DNA of 64,000 bases from Rhodococcus yunnanensis NBRC 103083 (GCF_001895005.1 NZ_BCXH01000011.1:62001-126000); one strand, 5' to 3'; shown: positions 25,068 to 36,446, numbered from the stretch's first letter. The notes: a model not told the origin generated them from the sequence alone. A program made the numbers and translations.

Positions 25068-25991
25068 CGCGCGCGTTCCGGTATCGATGTCTGCCGCGGC
25101 GCGATCGACGAGGGTGGTCACGGCCTCGGCCACCTCGGCGGCACGTTCGAGAATCACCATGTGCCCTGCCCGCTCGACGGTGACCAGCCGCGCTGCGGGA
25201 AGGTGCTCCGCGATCGCCCGCGAATGGCGCATGGGGGTCATGATGTCGTCGGATCCGCACAACACGAACGTCGGTACGACTGCGAGGGCGGACAGGCTCG
25301 CGGATTCGTCGAAATCGTGCAGGGATTCGAGGAAACCCGCCATCGTCTCGACGGCCGTATCGTTCAGCATCGCCGACGCCAGCGCGACGACGCGTTGGCT
25401 GACCCGCCGTGATCCGCAGCCGGCGGCCCGCACGATCGGCGCGCAGATTCCCCGGCTCATGCGCTTGGACGTACCCATCACGCCGGGCGCATGCCGCACC
25501 GCCGAACGGAACATCGAGACGAGTGGGTGGGCCAGGTACGCCCCGAGCCCTTCCTCGGCGATGCCGCTGGCAGCGGTGGCGACCAGACCGACTCCGACCA
25601 GGCGTTCGCCGAGTTCGCCGAGGTGCTGGCGAGCGTATGCCATGGCCGTCATGCCGCCCATCGAATGCCCGACGAGGACGTATCGGCCGGTGGGAACCGT
25701 CGTTCGGATCACGGCGCCGAGATCGCGGCCGAGCTGGGAGATCGTGTAGGTCGAGGCGTCCGCGCTGCCGGAGGCACCGTGTCCGCGGTGGTCGTAGAAG
25801 ACCATGTGCACGTTCTCGCCCCACTGAGCTTCGAGCTCGCCGCGCACGTCGAACCACGACTCCTTGGCCAGGCAGTGACCGTGCACGAACACCACGGTCA
25901 TCGATGCGTTGCGGCTACCGGACTCCCACACGGCGAGTGCTGTGCCGTCGTCCGTGACCACGGTGCTCCGTCCACAGTGTCGCTCGCTCAT
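25050..25991 (-). CDS. Alpha/beta hydrolase
   Basis: 313 aa. The oxyanion motif is VVFVHGHCLAKESW, then YDHRGHGASG, the nucleophile elbow VGHSMGGMTAM and the C-terminal histidine in VERAGHMVILER; an aspartate in LCGSDDIMTP completes a likely triad. The pattern resembles bacterial esterases and carboxylester or epoxide hydrolases; the substrate is unknown. The ATG at MSERHCG has GGAGAGA upstream. It overlaps the end of the FHA-HTH gene tail to tail. Confidence 0.9.
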   Translation of the reverse strand: MSERHCGRSTVVTDDGTALAVWESGSRNASMTVVFVHGHCLAKESWFDVRGELEAQWGENVHMVFYDHRGHGASGSADASTYTISQLGRDLGAVIRTTVPTGRYVLVGHSMGGMTAMAYARQHLGELGERLVGVGLVATAASGIAEEGLGAYLAHPLVSMFRSAVRHAPGVMGTSKRMSRGICAPIVRAAGCGSRRVSQRVVALASAMLNDTAVETMAGFLESLHDFDESASLSALAVVPTFVLCGSDDIMTPMRHSRAIAEHLPAARLVTVERAGHMVILERAAEVAEAVTTLVDRAAADIDTGTRALEVAL

Positions 25992-26221
25992 GATGGTCTC
26001 TCCGATGCCGTGAGGTGTGTAGAGGGTTTCGCCCCTCGTTGCCGATGTGTTACGGGAACCACTCTGCCCGGCCGCTCGGCGCCGGCACACCCTCCGGTGA
26101 GTTCGAATGGCCCCCCCAAAGGGTGGGGATGTTCACCCCTGCGGTGGGTGGTGACCAAACCGAGCGGCCCGCAGGATCGAATCAGTAGGTAGGTGCTCGG
26201 TTATCAGGGAGGACACGGACG

Positions 26222-26797
26222 ATGAGGGATGTCGACGTCGCAGAACGGCTCGCAGTCAGGGTGCCGCTGGCGGTCGCGGGGGACAGGACCGCCTTCAGTG
26301 ACGTCATCGCACTGGTGCAACCGCCACTCAAGCGCTACTGCGCAGCACGTCTGGGAAATCTGGATGTGTCGGCGGACGACGTCGTGCAGGATGTCTGCCT
26401 CGCGCTTGTGACCGCGGTGCCGAAATATCGTGATCTCGGCAAGCCCTTCATGGCGTTCGTGTACGGCATCGCCGCCCACAAACTCGCCGATGCAGGACGC
26501 AAAGCCGCACTGCGGCGGTCTTATTCGCTGGAATTGGTGACCGAGGAGCCGTCGACCGACGAGACTCCGGAACTGCGCGCTCTGGAGGCGGAACTGCAGA
26601 GCAGTGCGCAGGCGTTGATGAACACCCTGCCGCCCCGGTACCGCAAGATCGTGCTGATGCGGGTGGTGTGGGGTATGACGGCACCGCAGGCCGGGAAGGC
26701 GCTCGGAATGAGCGCAGGAGCGGTACGCGTCGCGCAGCACCGGGCGATGAACCTTCTGCGTGCCGAACTCGGAAACTTCGAGCTGCTCAGCGCGTGA
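26222..26797 (+). CDS. RNA polymerase sigma factor, SigD/ShbA-like ECF type
   Basis: 191 aa ECF sigma factor. Region 2: VIALVQPPLKRYCAARLGN, SADDVVQDVCLALVTAVPKY, KPFMAFVYGIAAHKLADAGR (core and -10 binding). Region 4: LMNTLPPRYRKIVLMRVVWG, MTAPQAGKALGMSAGAVRVA (-35 binding helix-turn-helix). The GIAAHK and SAGAVRVAQHRA stretches resemble mycobacterial SigD and streptomycete ShbA. No anti-sigma gene follows; the next gene is an NCS1 permease. The ATG has GGGAGG upstream. The leader (26002-26221) holds GGGTGGGGATGTTCACCC, a possible regulatory inverted repeat. Confidence 0.9.
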   Translation: MRDVDVAERLAVRVPLAVAGDRTAFSDVIALVQPPLKRYCAARLGNLDVSADDVVQDVCLALVTAVPKYRDLGKPFMAFVYGIAAHKLADAGRKAALRRSYSLELVTEEPSTDETPELRALEAELQSSAQALMNTLPPRYRKIVLMRVVWGMTAPQAGKALGMSAGAVRVAQHRAMNLLRAELGNFELLSA

Positions 26798-26894
26798 ACC
26801 CGAAAGAGTCCGATTAGTACGTTTTGCCGGGCTGCGTAACAGTACCTGAACGTGGTGTGACGTCACCGACATGTAGCACTTCTACCTTCTTCCC

Positions 26895-28544
26895 ATGACC
26901 GCTGTGCAGCCTGCGCCCACAGATTCGGCGCTGAAGGAAACGTTGGAGGACTACACGCTGCGCTTTGCGCCGCGTAGCTACCGGAAGTGGGGCACGGGCG
27001 TCGTCGCCACGTCCGCACTCGGCGGAATCGCATACCTCGCCGACTTCGCGATCGGTGCCAACATCGGCATCTCCTACGGCACGGGCAACGCACTGTGGGG
27101 GATCCTGGTCTTCGCCGTCGTCATCTTCCTCACCGGACTTCCGCTGGCGTACTACGCGGCGCGCTACAACATCGACCTCGATCTGATCACGCGCGGAAGC
27201 GGATTCGGCTATTACGGGTCCGTCGTCACCAACGTCATCTTCGCGACGTTCACGTTCATCTTCTTTGCGCTCGAAGGTTCCATCATGGCGCAGGGGTTGA
27301 AACTGGGCTTGAACATTCCGCTGCCGATCGGCTACGCGCTCTCGACGCTGATGGTCATTCCGTTGGTGATCTACGGGATGAAAGCGCTTGCGAAGCTGCA
27401 GGTCTGGACCACTCCGCTGTGGCTGATCCTCATGGTGTTCCCGTTCGTCTACCTCGTGGTCAGCAATCCCGACTCGGTCGGTGACTTCATGGCGTTCGGC
27501 GGCGCGGACGGTGCCGCAGGCAAGGGCGTCAACCTCGGATCGGTGATGCTCGCGGCCGGTGTGTGTCTCTCGCTGATCGCACAGATCGCCGAGCAGATCG
27601 ACTACCTGCGCTTCATGCCGCCCAAGACCCCGGAGAACACCCGCCGCTGGTGGACCGCAGTGCTCCTCGCAGGGCCCGGCTGGGTCATCTTCGGTGCGAT
27701 CAAGCAGGTCGTCGGGTTGTTCCTCGCGGTCTACCTCATCGCGAACGTCGCCGACGGCGCGTCCATAGCCAACGAGCCGGTGCACCAGTTCCTGGAGATT
27801 TACGAGAACATCATGCCGGGGTGGCTCGCCATGACCCTTGCGGTGATCCTCGTCGTCATCAGCCAGATCAAGATCAACGTCACCAACGCTTACTCCGGTT
27901 CGCTGGCGTGGACCAATGCCTACACCCGCGTCACCAAGACGTACCCGGGACGCATGGTGTTCGTCCTGTTCAACCTGGCGATCGCGCTGGTACTGATGGA
28001 AGCGAACATGTTCAGCTTCCTCAACGACATACTCGGCTTCTACGCCAACTGCGGCATCGCGTGGATCGCAGTGGTGGCGTCGGACATCGTCTTCAACAAG
28101 TACATCCTGAAGCTCTCACCCAAGGTGCCCGAGTTCCGACGGGGCATGCTCTACAACTTCAACCCCGTCGGATTCGTCTCGATGCTCCTTGCTGCCGGAC
28201 TGTCGATCCTGACGTTCTTCGGCGGACTCGGCAGTGCACTCGAGCCGTACTCGCCCATCGTGGCGCTCGTCATCGCGATCGTCATGCCTCCGGTGCTCGC
28301 CGTCGCGACCAAGGGCAAGTACTACCTGCGGCGCAACGACGACGGCATCGACCTGCCGATGTTCGACGAGCACGGCAACCCGTCGGACGAGACGCTGCTG
28401 TGCCATGTGTCCGGGATGGAATTCGAGCGCCCGGACATGATTCGCTCCAACAAGGTCGGCCCCGAGGGCGAGATCCTCTACATCTCCTCGTTGTCGCTGA
28501 GTACCGACAAGACGGGTGAGCACATCCTGCCGGAGCAGAAGTAG
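26895..28544 (+). CDS. NCS1-family purine/cytosine permease
   Basis: 549 aa membrane transporter with about twelve helices. The N-terminal TLRFAPRSYRKWGTGVVATS and GSGFGYYGSVVTN match the codB/NCS1 permease pattern, with YNIDLDLITRGSGFGY before helix 3 and ISQIKINVTNAYSGSLAW in helix 8. It probably imports a nucleobase, hydantoin or related nitrogen compound by cation symport. The C-terminal ~60 residues are hydrophilic and cytoplasmic. The start is ATG at MTAVQPA with only a weak ribosome binding site. A strong hairpin follows. Confidence 0.9.
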   Translation: MTAVQPAPTDSALKETLEDYTLRFAPRSYRKWGTGVVATSALGGIAYLADFAIGANIGISYGTGNALWGILVFAVVIFLTGLPLAYYAARYNIDLDLITRGSGFGYYGSVVTNVIFATFTFIFFALEGSIMAQGLKLGLNIPLPIGYALSTLMVIPLVIYGMKALAKLQVWTTPLWLILMVFPFVYLVVSNPDSVGDFMAFGGADGAAGKGVNLGSVMLAAGVCLSLIAQIAEQIDYLRFMPPKTPENTRRWWTAVLLAGPGWVIFGAIKQVVGLFLAVYLIANVADGASIANEPVHQFLEIYENIMPGWLAMTLAVILVVISQIKINVTNAYSGSLAWTNAYTRVTKTYPGRMVFVLFNLAIALVLMEANMFSFLNDILGFYANCGIAWIAVVASDIVFNKYILKLSPKVPEFRRGMLYNFNPVGFVSMLLAAGLSILTFFGGLGSALEPYSPIVALVIAIVMPPVLAVATKGKYYLRRNDDGIDLPMFDEHGNPSDETLLCHVSGMEFERPDMIRSNKVGPEGEILYISSLSLSTDKTGEHILPEQK

Positions 28545-28558
28545 CCAGTTTCTTCACG

Positions 28559-28623
28559 AACGCACCCCTGTTTGCGCGACTCGCCGCCCGACACGCCGAG
28601 CGCGAGGCAAACAGGGGTGCGTT
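28559..28623. terminator. Bidirectional terminator hairpin, 17-bp stem
   Basis: Perfect arms AACGCACCCCTGTTTGC and GCAAACAGGGGTGCGTT separated by 31 nt, itself able to pair in part (CTCG/CGAG). It lies between the convergent permease and membrane protein genes. The CAGGGGTG core recurs in the hairpin loop at 36447-36480. Confidence 0.75.
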
Positions 28624-28631
28624 TGTCGGTT

Positions 28632-29594
28632 CTAGAGCGTTACGCGCTCGAGTTCGTCGGCAGAGGTGGCCCGTACCACCGAGCCAGTCGTCGCGACGGC
28701 CCTGCGATGCCCGACGGCCATGAACGCCGCACCCGCCGCAATCCATGCCGCCAGTACCAGCCAGGACTGCGCCGTCGGCGCATCGGGGAAATACGACAGG
28801 TTGCGGAGCAGCGTGGCACCGGCGCCCGGCGGGAAGAACTGGCCGACGACGCCCCACGGCTGCGGAAGGAACTGCCACGGTTGCGCGGCGCCGGAGATCT
28901 GGTTTCCGATGAACATCATCAGGATCGCGCCGACTCCGATGCCCGCGGGGCCGATGATCGACGTCAGTCCGACGATGAGAGCGCTGACGGCCAGCACGGA
29001 CATGCCGGCGGCCGCGATGTTCACCACGACCGCACCGTGCAGAATCCCGAACCATCCCTGGGTGATCGCCACGACCACGATGCCGGCCCCCACGCCGTAC
29101 GTTGCCGTCGCAAGTAGGCGTCGCCACACGCCTTTCACGAGCATCGAGATGATCACTCCGCCGACGATGCCGCCGATCACCAGTGGAAATGCCATCGCCG
29201 ACAGGCCTGCGCCGCGTGCATCGGTCGAGGCGAGGGGAACGACGTCGGTGACCGTCGTCTTCAGCTCCGACGCCACCCCGGTGAACATCTGGCTGACGAC
29301 GGTTCCGTTCGCCGAGGCGGTCAACACTTCCGGTGTCGGGCCGGGGACGATCGCGCCGTAGACCTCGCGTGCCTCGATCTGCGCGACGGCGGTGACTCGA
29401 TCCGGGACGGTGCTGACGTCGAACGTCCCGGACAATTGGCTGGTCAGAGCTGGACTGTCGCCGACGACGGCAAGGGGTACCTCGTGGGCCTTCGACGTGA
29501 CGGACGGCCATAGAAACGCGAGTACGACGACGGCCAGTGCGGCAGATCCGGCGAGTGCGATGGCCACTGCGCGTGGCCAGGTGGTGGGCTTCAT
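28632..29594 (-). CDS. Membrane protein, YhgE/Pip-like ABC-2 permease type
   Basis: 320 aa. One N-terminal helix (~10-30), an extracytoplasmic part to ~140 (VPLAVVGDSPALTSQLSG, VYGAIVPGPTPEVLTASANG), then five or six helices (~130-310). This layout of one helix, outer domain and helix bundle resembles YhgE/Pip and ABC-2 permease-like proteins involved in export. No ATPase is adjacent. The start has an excellent AAGGAGGTCATC site. Divergent from a TetR gene with two operators between them, so probably induced by a toxic compound. Confidence 0.75.
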   Translation of the reverse strand: MKPTTWPRAVAIALAGSAALAVVVLAFLWPSVTSKAHEVPLAVVGDSPALTSQLSGTFDVSTVPDRVTAVAQIEAREVYGAIVPGPTPEVLTASANGTVVSQMFTGVASELKTTVTDVVPLASTDARGAGLSAMAFPLVIGGIVGGVIISMLVKGVWRRLLATATYGVGAGIVVVAITQGWFGILHGAVVVNIAAAGMSVLAVSALIVGLTSIIGPAGIGVGAILMMFIGNQISGAAQPWQFLPQPWGVVGQFFPPGAGATLLRNLSYFPDAPTAQSWLVLAAWIAAGAAFMAVGHRRAVATTGSVVRATSADELERVTL

Positions 29595-29611
29595 GATGAC
29601 CTCCTTATTAA

Positions 29612-29625
29612 AACGAATACTCGTT
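29612..29625. promoter_or_regulatory. TetR operator 1 (AACGAATACTCGTT)
   Basis: Inverted repeat AACGA-ATAC-TCGTT, 17 bp upstream of the membrane protein start. On the minus strand it directly follows TATAAA, a good -10 for that gene, so a bound repressor would block it. Confidence 0.7.
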
Positions 29626-29659
29626 CTTTATAATCGCTCGACGGCTCCGGCTTGTCAAG

Positions 29660-29687
29660 AACGAAGATTCGTTTTTAATATGGCCGG
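29660..29687. promoter_or_regulatory. TetR operator 2 (AACGAAGATTCGTT) with -10 box of the leaderless TetR gene
   Basis: Perfect palindrome AACGAA-GA-TTCGTT at 29660-29673, sharing AACGA/TCGTT with operator 1. TAATAT at 29676-29681 is a good -10 ending 6 nt before the GTG start, so the TetR transcript is probably leaderless and autorepressed. Confidence 0.7.
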
Positions 29688-30296
29688 GTGCCCAAAGTCA
29701 GCGAAGACCACCGGGAAGAACGTCGGAGACAGATCATCGACGCAGCATTGACGCGCTTCGGGCGCGCCGGATTCGAGGGCACGTCGATGGCGGACATCAT
29801 TGCCGAATCGGGATTGTCCGCCGGCGCGATCTACAGCTACTTCAAGAGCAAGCAGGAATTGATCGTCAGTGTCACCCGTGATGTGTTGAAGAGCAGGACG
29901 GCCGACCTCGACGGTCTGGAGAAGCAGGATCCGCTGCCCCCGCCCGCGGCCGTCGTCCGTCTGTTTCTCGACGGCATGACACGCGACATCGGAAACCCGA
30001 GCATCCTTCTCCAGATCTGGGCGGCCGCGGCAGCGGAACCGGACAGTGTCGAAGCCTTGCCGACGGTGCTGGTGGAACTGAGGGGGCTCTACGAGCGTTA
30101 TCTTCGAGTGTGGTTCGAGCGCAACGGTTTCGACGACGCCGAGGCAGTCCGGCGCGCCCGCGCGTTCGCTCCCGTCGTCGTCGGGCTCTGTCAGGGTTAC
30201 ATCCTGCAGACCGCGCTGCTACCCGACTTCGACTCCGAGGCCTACCTCGGTGCGTTGGAACTGTTGGACATGACAGCGCCCCCGAACTCTCCGTGA
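29688..30296 (+). CDS. TetR-family transcriptional regulator
   Basis: 202 aa. Strong N-terminal helix-turn-helix: RRRQIIDAALTRFGRAGFEG, MADIIAESGLSAGAIYSYFK. The C-terminal domain is helical, ligand-binding (AVVRLFLDGMTRDIGNPSIL, FAPVVVGLCQGYILQTALL), as in YfiR/BetI-like members. It very likely represses itself and the divergent membrane protein through the two AACGA-type palindromes. The GTG start is supported by the -10 just upstream and lack of any ribosome binding site. Confidence 0.92.
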   Translation: MPKVSEDHREERRRQIIDAALTRFGRAGFEGTSMADIIAESGLSAGAIYSYFKSKQELIVSVTRDVLKSRTADLDGLEKQDPLPPPAAVVRLFLDGMTRDIGNPSILLQIWAAAAAEPDSVEALPTVLVELRGLYERYLRVWFERNGFDDAEAVRRARAFAPVVVGLCQGYILQTALLPDFDSEAYLGALELLDMTAPPNSP

Positions 30297-30310
30297 GAAT
30301 TCGGGGGCGC
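30276..30310. terminator. Bidirectional terminator hairpin
   Basis: Perfect arms GCGCCCCCGAA and TTCGGGGGCGC with a 13-nt loop containing the TetR stop codon; CTCT/AGA in the loop may pair further. It separates the convergent TetR and htpG genes. Confidence 0.75.
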
Positions 30311-30336
30311 GTGTCGGAACGAACGGACTGTCTGCG

Positions 30337-32262
<1,926 letters not shown>

Positions 32263-32483
32263 GAGTGTTAGCGATCTCCTTCTAAGGCAAAACCGTCGCA
32301 GGCAGTGTAGTCCAAGGCTACGTCTGCTGTGTTGGGCTGGAGAGGGGGCCTGCGGTTGAGAGGAATCGTTTACGCCGAGCGAGAACGCGTCGCCCACGGA
32401 GATCCATGTCAGGGCAGACCGGGTGCAGCCGTTCCCGGCTCGGGACCAGCCACCTCGGGTTCGGTTCACCTATCGTGGTTTCT

Positions 32484-33587
32484 GTGACGAAGAAGCAGAT
32501 CGTGCCGGTAGCACTGGCAGTGGCAGGCGCAGTATGGGTCACCAGGGCCGCGTGGGGCCTGCCCGCGCAGATCGGCGCGACAACGGCCAAGATCGCTCCG
32601 TACGCGGCCGGTTCGTCGCGCTACCGTGACCGGCGTTTCCACAACACCGAGCCGAGTTCGAGCTTCACCGGCGGGGGAGACGAGTCGATTCTGGCGTCGT
32701 TCCTCAAGCGTCGGGCCCAGGGCAAGCCGCAGCGCCCGATTCCGCTGGCTCCGCCGATCGCGCCGGTGGACGCAGGGGAGGTGGCTGTCACCTGGTACGG
32801 GCACTCGTCGGTACTGATCGAGATCGACGGCAGGCGCATCCTCGCCGACCCGGTGTGGAGCAACAGGGTCTCGCCGTCGCAGACCGTCGGACCTGCGCGG
32901 TTGCACCCGACGCCGCTTCCGGTCGCGGCGCTGCCTGCCGTCGATGCGATCGTCATCTCGCACGATCACTACGACCACCTGGACAAGACCACGATCCAGC
33001 GGCTCGCGAGTCTGCAGAAGGCGCCGTTCGTGGTGCCGATCGGAATCGGGGCGCACCTGCGGCACTGGCGCATCCCCGAAGACCGGATCATCGAACTCGA
33101 CTGGGACGAGCAGGTCGAGATCGCAGGACTGACCATCTCGTGCACCGAAGCCAGGCACTTCTCCGGCCGTGGTCTCAGACGCGATCTGACGCAGTGGGCG
33201 TCGTGGGCCTTCGCCGGGCCCGAGCACCGCGTCTTCTTCGGCGGCGACACCGGGTACACGGTGAAGTTCGCCGAGATCGGCGCGAAGTACGGCCCGTTCG
33301 ATCTGACGTTGCTGCCGGTGGGGGCCTACGATCCGCGCTGGGCGGACATCCACATGAATCCCGAGGAAGCAGTGCGGGCGCACGGCGATCTGACCGGCAA
33401 CGGTGTACTCGTGCCGGTGCACTGGGCGACGTTCAACCTGGCCTTCCATCCGTGGTCGGAACCGATCGTGCGATTGAAAGCAGCTGCCGACGACGCCGGA
33501 ATCACGACGGCTGTGCCTATGCCGGGGCAACGCATCGACGTCTCGCGCGGAATCGCCGATGACCGTTGGTGGGCGCGGCTCGGATGA
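32484..33587 (+). CDS. Metallo-beta-lactamase-fold hydrolase, NAPE-PLD-like
   Basis: 367 aa. The N-terminus has a hydrophobic stretch (VALAVAGAVWVTRAAWG) that may anchor it. The metal-binding motifs are VTWYGHSSVLIEI, ISHDHYDHLD (HxHxDH), ARHFSGRGL, FFGGDTGY and VPVHWATF. This order matches the NAPE-hydrolysing phospholipase D-like and UlaG-like zinc hydrolases; the likely substrate is a phosphodiester or lipid. The GTG at 32484 was chosen among several close in-frame GTGs. Divergent from htpG and followed by the 34-bp tandem repeat. Confidence 0.88.
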   Translation: MTKKQIVPVALAVAGAVWVTRAAWGLPAQIGATTAKIAPYAAGSSRYRDRRFHNTEPSSSFTGGGDESILASFLKRRAQGKPQRPIPLAPPIAPVDAGEVAVTWYGHSSVLIEIDGRRILADPVWSNRVSPSQTVGPARLHPTPLPVAALPAVDAIVISHDHYDHLDKTTIQRLASLQKAPFVVPIGIGAHLRHWRIPEDRIIELDWDEQVEIAGLTISCTEARHFSGRGLRRDLTQWASWAFAGPEHRVFFGGDTGYTVKFAEIGAKYGPFDLTLLPVGAYDPRWADIHMNPEEAVRAHGDLTGNGVLVPVHWATFNLAFHPWSEPIVRLKAAADDAGITTAVPMPGQRIDVSRGIADDRWWARLG

Positions 33588-33590
33588 GCG

Positions 33591-33739
33591 TGACCGCATA
33601 GGTCCAGGAGTGGAGCCTGCGGAATGACCGCGTAGGTCCAGGAGTGGAGCCTGCGGAATGACCGAATAGGTCCAGGAGTGGAGCCTGCGGAATGACCGCA
33701 TAGGGTCCAGGAGTGGAGCCTGCGGAATGACCCAATAGG
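33591..33739. repeat. 34-bp tandem repeat, about 4.3 copies
   Basis: Units begin at 33591, 33625, 33659 and 33693 and a partial one at 33728. Each reads TGACCG(C/A)(A/G)TAGG followed by TCCAGGAGTGGA and GCCTGCGGAA. Units differ by single bases; the fourth has one extra G. Each contains the small inverted repeat TCCA-GGAG-TGGA. The array fills the whole gap between the MBL-fold gene and the ctpE gene, ending 8 bp before the ctpE ATG. It must therefore contain the ctpE leader and perhaps its promoter. Confidence 0.9.
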
Positions 33740-33747
33740 CTTGCCGC

Positions 33748-36195
33748 ATGTCGATCGAGGCGGACGCAGAGCGGGAGAGCGGGCTCACCGAGGCGGAAGT
33801 GGCGGAGCTTCGGTCCGAGGGAAAGTCGAACGATGTGCCGGCCCGAGCGAGCCGTTCCGTCAAGGACATCGTTCGAGGAAACGTCTTCACTCGAATCAAC
33901 GCGATTCTGGGTGTGCTGCTGCTGATCGTGTTGTCGACCGGATCGGTCGTCGACGGCATGTTCGGTCTTCTGATCGTCGCGAACAGCGGCATCGGCATCA
34001 TCCAGGAAATTCGCGCCAAGAAGACACTCGACGAATTGGCGATCGTCGGTCAGAGCAAGCCCGTGGTACGACGCGACGGGGTGGCCCGCGAAGTGGCGCC
34101 CGACGAGGTGGTTCTCGGCGACCTCATCGAGCTCGGTCCTGGTGATCAGATCGTCGTCGACGGCGAGGTGGTCGAGGCGTCCAGTCTCGAGATCGACGAG
34201 TCTCTGCTCACCGGTGAAGCCGACGCGGTGCACAAAACGCAGTCGGCGCAAGTGCTTTCGGGAAGTTTCGTCGTCGCGGGCAGCGGTGCCTACCGTGCGA
34301 CGAAGGTCGGCCGCGACGCCTACGCGGCCAAGCTCGCCGAGGAGGCGAGCAAGTTCACGCTCGTGCATTCGGAGCTGCGCAGTGGAATCGACAAGATCCT
34401 GAAGTTCATCACGTACCTGATGGTTCCGGCCGGTGCGCTCATCATCTACAACCAGCTCTTCTCCTCGGGGCAGTCTCTCGGCCCTGCGCTCAACGGTATG
34501 GTCGCCGCCCTCGTGCCGATGGTCCCGGAGGGATTGGTGCTGATGACGTCGATTGCGTTCGCTGTCGGCGTCATTCGCCTCGGTCAGCGGCAGTGCCTCG
34601 TCCAGGAGTTGCCTGCCATCGAGGGGCTCGCACGCGTGGATGTGGTGTGCGCGGACAAGACCGGAACATTGACCGAGAACGGCATGCGGCTGTCCGAATT
34701 GCGCGTCGTGAAAGACGGGGACGGGGCTCTGCTCGCATCCGTACTCGCGGCAATCGCACACGACGACCCGCGGCCCAATGCGAGCGTGCTCGCGATCGCC
34801 GAGGCCTTCCCCGACGATCCCGGCTGGACTTCGACGGCCGTCGCACCCTTCTCCTCGGCCAAGAAGTGGAGCGGCCTGTCCTACGGGGCGCACGGCAACT
34901 GGCTCCTCGGTGCGCCCGACGTTCTGCTCGACCCGGCCACCGACATCGCCCGTCAGGCAGAGGAAGCCGGTTCCGCCGGCCTTCGTGTCCTGCTTCTCGC
35001 CAGCAGCGATCTGCCCGTCGATTACCCATCCGTCGGGGACCCATCTCTCGGGCACACCGCGGCACCTGGCGTCGTGACGCCGAGGGCTCTGGTGATCCTC
35101 GAACAGAAGGTCCGGACCGACGCCCGCGCGACGCTCGACTACTTCGCCAGTCAGTCCGTCGCGGTCAAGGTCATCTCCGGTGACAACGCCGTCTCCGTCG
35201 GAGCGGTGGCCGGATCTCTCGGTCTCGCAGGCACACCCATCGACGCGCGCGATCTGCCCGAGGACGTGCACGAGCTCGCCGACACCGTCGAGAACGGATC
35301 CACCTTCGGTCGCGTACGCCCCGACCAGAAGCGCCAGATGGTCGGTGCACTGCAATCGCGTGGACACACCGTCGCGATGACGGGTGACGGTGTCAACGAC
35401 GTCCTGGCGCTCAAGGACGCCGACATCGGCGTCGCGATGGGCTCGGGAAGCGCCGCGACGCGTGCTGTCGCGCAGATCGTGTTGCTGGACAACAAGTTCG
35501 CGACGCTGCCGTACGTCGTCGGCGAGGGTCGACGCGTCATCGGCAACATCGAGCGCGTTTCCAACCTGTTCCTCACCAAGACCGTGTACTCGGTGTTGCT
35601 GGCCTTCCTGATCGGCCTGTCCGGGCTGCTGTCGCAGATCTTCCACTTCGAGCCGATTCCGTATCCGTTCCTGCCTCGGCACGTGACGATCGCGGCGTGG
35701 TTCACCATCGGCATCCCTGCCTTCGTCCTCTCGCTCGCCCCCAACAACGAACGAGCACGCACCGGCTTCGTCTCTCGGGTGATGCGGCTGGCCGTCCCGT
35801 CGGGATTGATCGTCGGTACTGCCACGTTCGTGTCCTACCTGCTGGCCTACCAAGGGCCCGATGCAACCGAAACTCAGGTGACACAGGCCAGCACGACGGC
35901 GCTGATCACGCTGATCATGATCGCGGTGTGGGTGCTCGCCGTCGTCGCGCGGCCGTACGTGTGGTGGAAGATCCTGTTGTTGGCCGGATCCGTCGTCGGT
36001 TACCTGCTGCTGTTCACCATTCCGTTCTGTCGGACGCTCTTCGAACTCGATCCGTCGAATCTCGCGCTGACGACGACGGCCATCGTCATCGGTGGCGTCG
36101 GCATCGTTGCGGTCGAGGCTGCCTGGTGGATCAGCGCGGCACTGCGCGGCCGTTCCGGTCGCTCTTCGGAGCCATCGGCAGCCGGCCGGAAGTAA
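33748..36195 (+). CDS. ctpE: P-type cation-transporting ATPase, CtpE-like
   Basis: 815 aa P-type ATPase, a close match in pattern to mycobacterial CtpE (calcium uptake). The actuator domain has [13 protein letters not shown] (TGEA for the usual TGES). The phosphorylation motif is [12 protein letters not shown] at ~302-313, the hinge [21 protein letters not shown], and the helix-4 motif [11 protein letters not shown]. About ten membrane helices. The N-terminus ([20 protein letters not shown]) has the usual cytoplasmic start, and [24 protein letters not shown] sequence follows. The ATG is 8 bp after the repeat array. The small antitoxin-like gene follows, as in Mycobacterium tuberculosis Rv0908-Rv0909. 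Confidence 0.93.
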   Translation: MSIEADAERESGLTEAEVAELRSEGKSNDVPARASRSVKDIVRGNVFTRINAILGVLLLIVLSTGSVVDGMFGLLIVANSGIGIIQEIRAKKTLDELAIVGQSKPVVRRDGVAREVAPDEVVLGDLIELGPGDQIVVDGEVVEASSLEIDESLLTGEADAVHKTQSAQVLSGSFVVAGSGAYRATKVGRDAYAAKLAEEASKFTLVHSELRSGIDKILKFITYLMVPAGALIIYNQLFSSGQSLGPALNGMVAALVPMVPEGLVLMTSIAFAVGVIRLGQRQCLVQELPAIEGLARVDVVCADKTGTLTENGMRLSELRVVKDGDGALLASVLAAIAHDDPRPNASVLAIAEAFPDDPGWTSTAVAPFSSAKKWSGLSYGAHGNWLLGAPDVLLDPATDIARQAEEAGSAGLRVLLLASSDLPVDYPSVGDPSLGHTAAPGVVTPRALVILEQKVRTDARATLDYFASQSVAVKVISGDNAVSVGAVAGSLGLAGTPIDARDLPEDVHELADTVENGSTFGRVRPDQKRQMVGALQSRGHTVAMTGDGVNDVLALKDADIGVAMGSGSAATRAVAQIVLLDNKFATLPYVVGEGRRVIGNIERVSNLFLTKTVYSVLLAFLIGLSGLLSQIFHFEPIPYPFLPRHVTIAAWFTIGIPAFVLSLAPNNERARTGFVSRVMRLAVPSGLIVGTATFVSYLLAYQGPDATETQVTQASTTALITLIMIAVWVLAVVARPYVWWKILLLAGSVVGYLLLFTIPFCRTLFELDPSNLALTTTAIVIGGVGIVAVEAAWWISAALRGRSGRSSEPSAAGRK

Positions 36196-36239
36196 GCTCT
36201 GACGAGGTAGGGCAAATTCACGGACGAGATGGAGCGATC

Positions 36240-36428
36240 ATGGGTTTCGCAGACAATCTGAAGGGCCTCGTCGACAAGGGCAAGAAGGCCGCCGCCGAGA
36301 ACTCGGACAAGATCGAGGACGCCGTCGACAAGGCAGGCGACTTCATCGACAAGAAGACCGACGGCAAGTACGCCGACAAAGTCGACAAGGTGCAGGACGC
36401 AGCCAAGAAGGCCATCCCGGACCAGTAG
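36240..36428 (+). CDS. Rv0909-like small antitoxin protein
   Basis: 62 aa, lysine- and aspartate-rich, helical: MGFADNLKGLVDKGKKAAAE, then DKIEDAVDKAGDFIDKKT and YADKVDKVQDAAKKAI. The pattern matches the Rv0909 family annotated as antitoxins for the SRPBCC-fold Rv0910. It follows ctpE by 44 bp as in mycobacteria, but the Rv0910-like gene is not next; it lies at 46989. The ATG has GGAGCGATC just upstream. A strong hairpin follows the stop codon. Confidence 0.85.
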   Translation: MGFADNLKGLVDKGKKAAAENSDKIEDAVDKAGDFIDKKTDGKYADKVDKVQDAAKKAIPDQ

Positions 36429-36446
36429 CGCGCTGACGCGTCCGTG

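Noticed and set aside
32406..32483. Longer N-terminus for the MBL-fold hydrolase
   Set aside because: The added residues (MSGQTGCSRS...) have no membrane or conserved pattern and no ribosome binding site, and the GTG at 32484 directly precedes the natural hydrophobic start.
33591..33739. CRISPR array
   Set aside because: The 34-bp units are contiguous without unique spacers, and no cas genes are present.
33517..35853. Very long open frame (778 codons) antisense to ctpE
   Set aside because: It runs opposite a complete P-type ATPase gene, starts inside the tandem repeat and has low-complexity composition. Long antisense frames are expected at this GC content. Similar antisense frames at 22240-23511, 43765-44865, 45181-46404 and 47512-49281 were dropped for the same reason.
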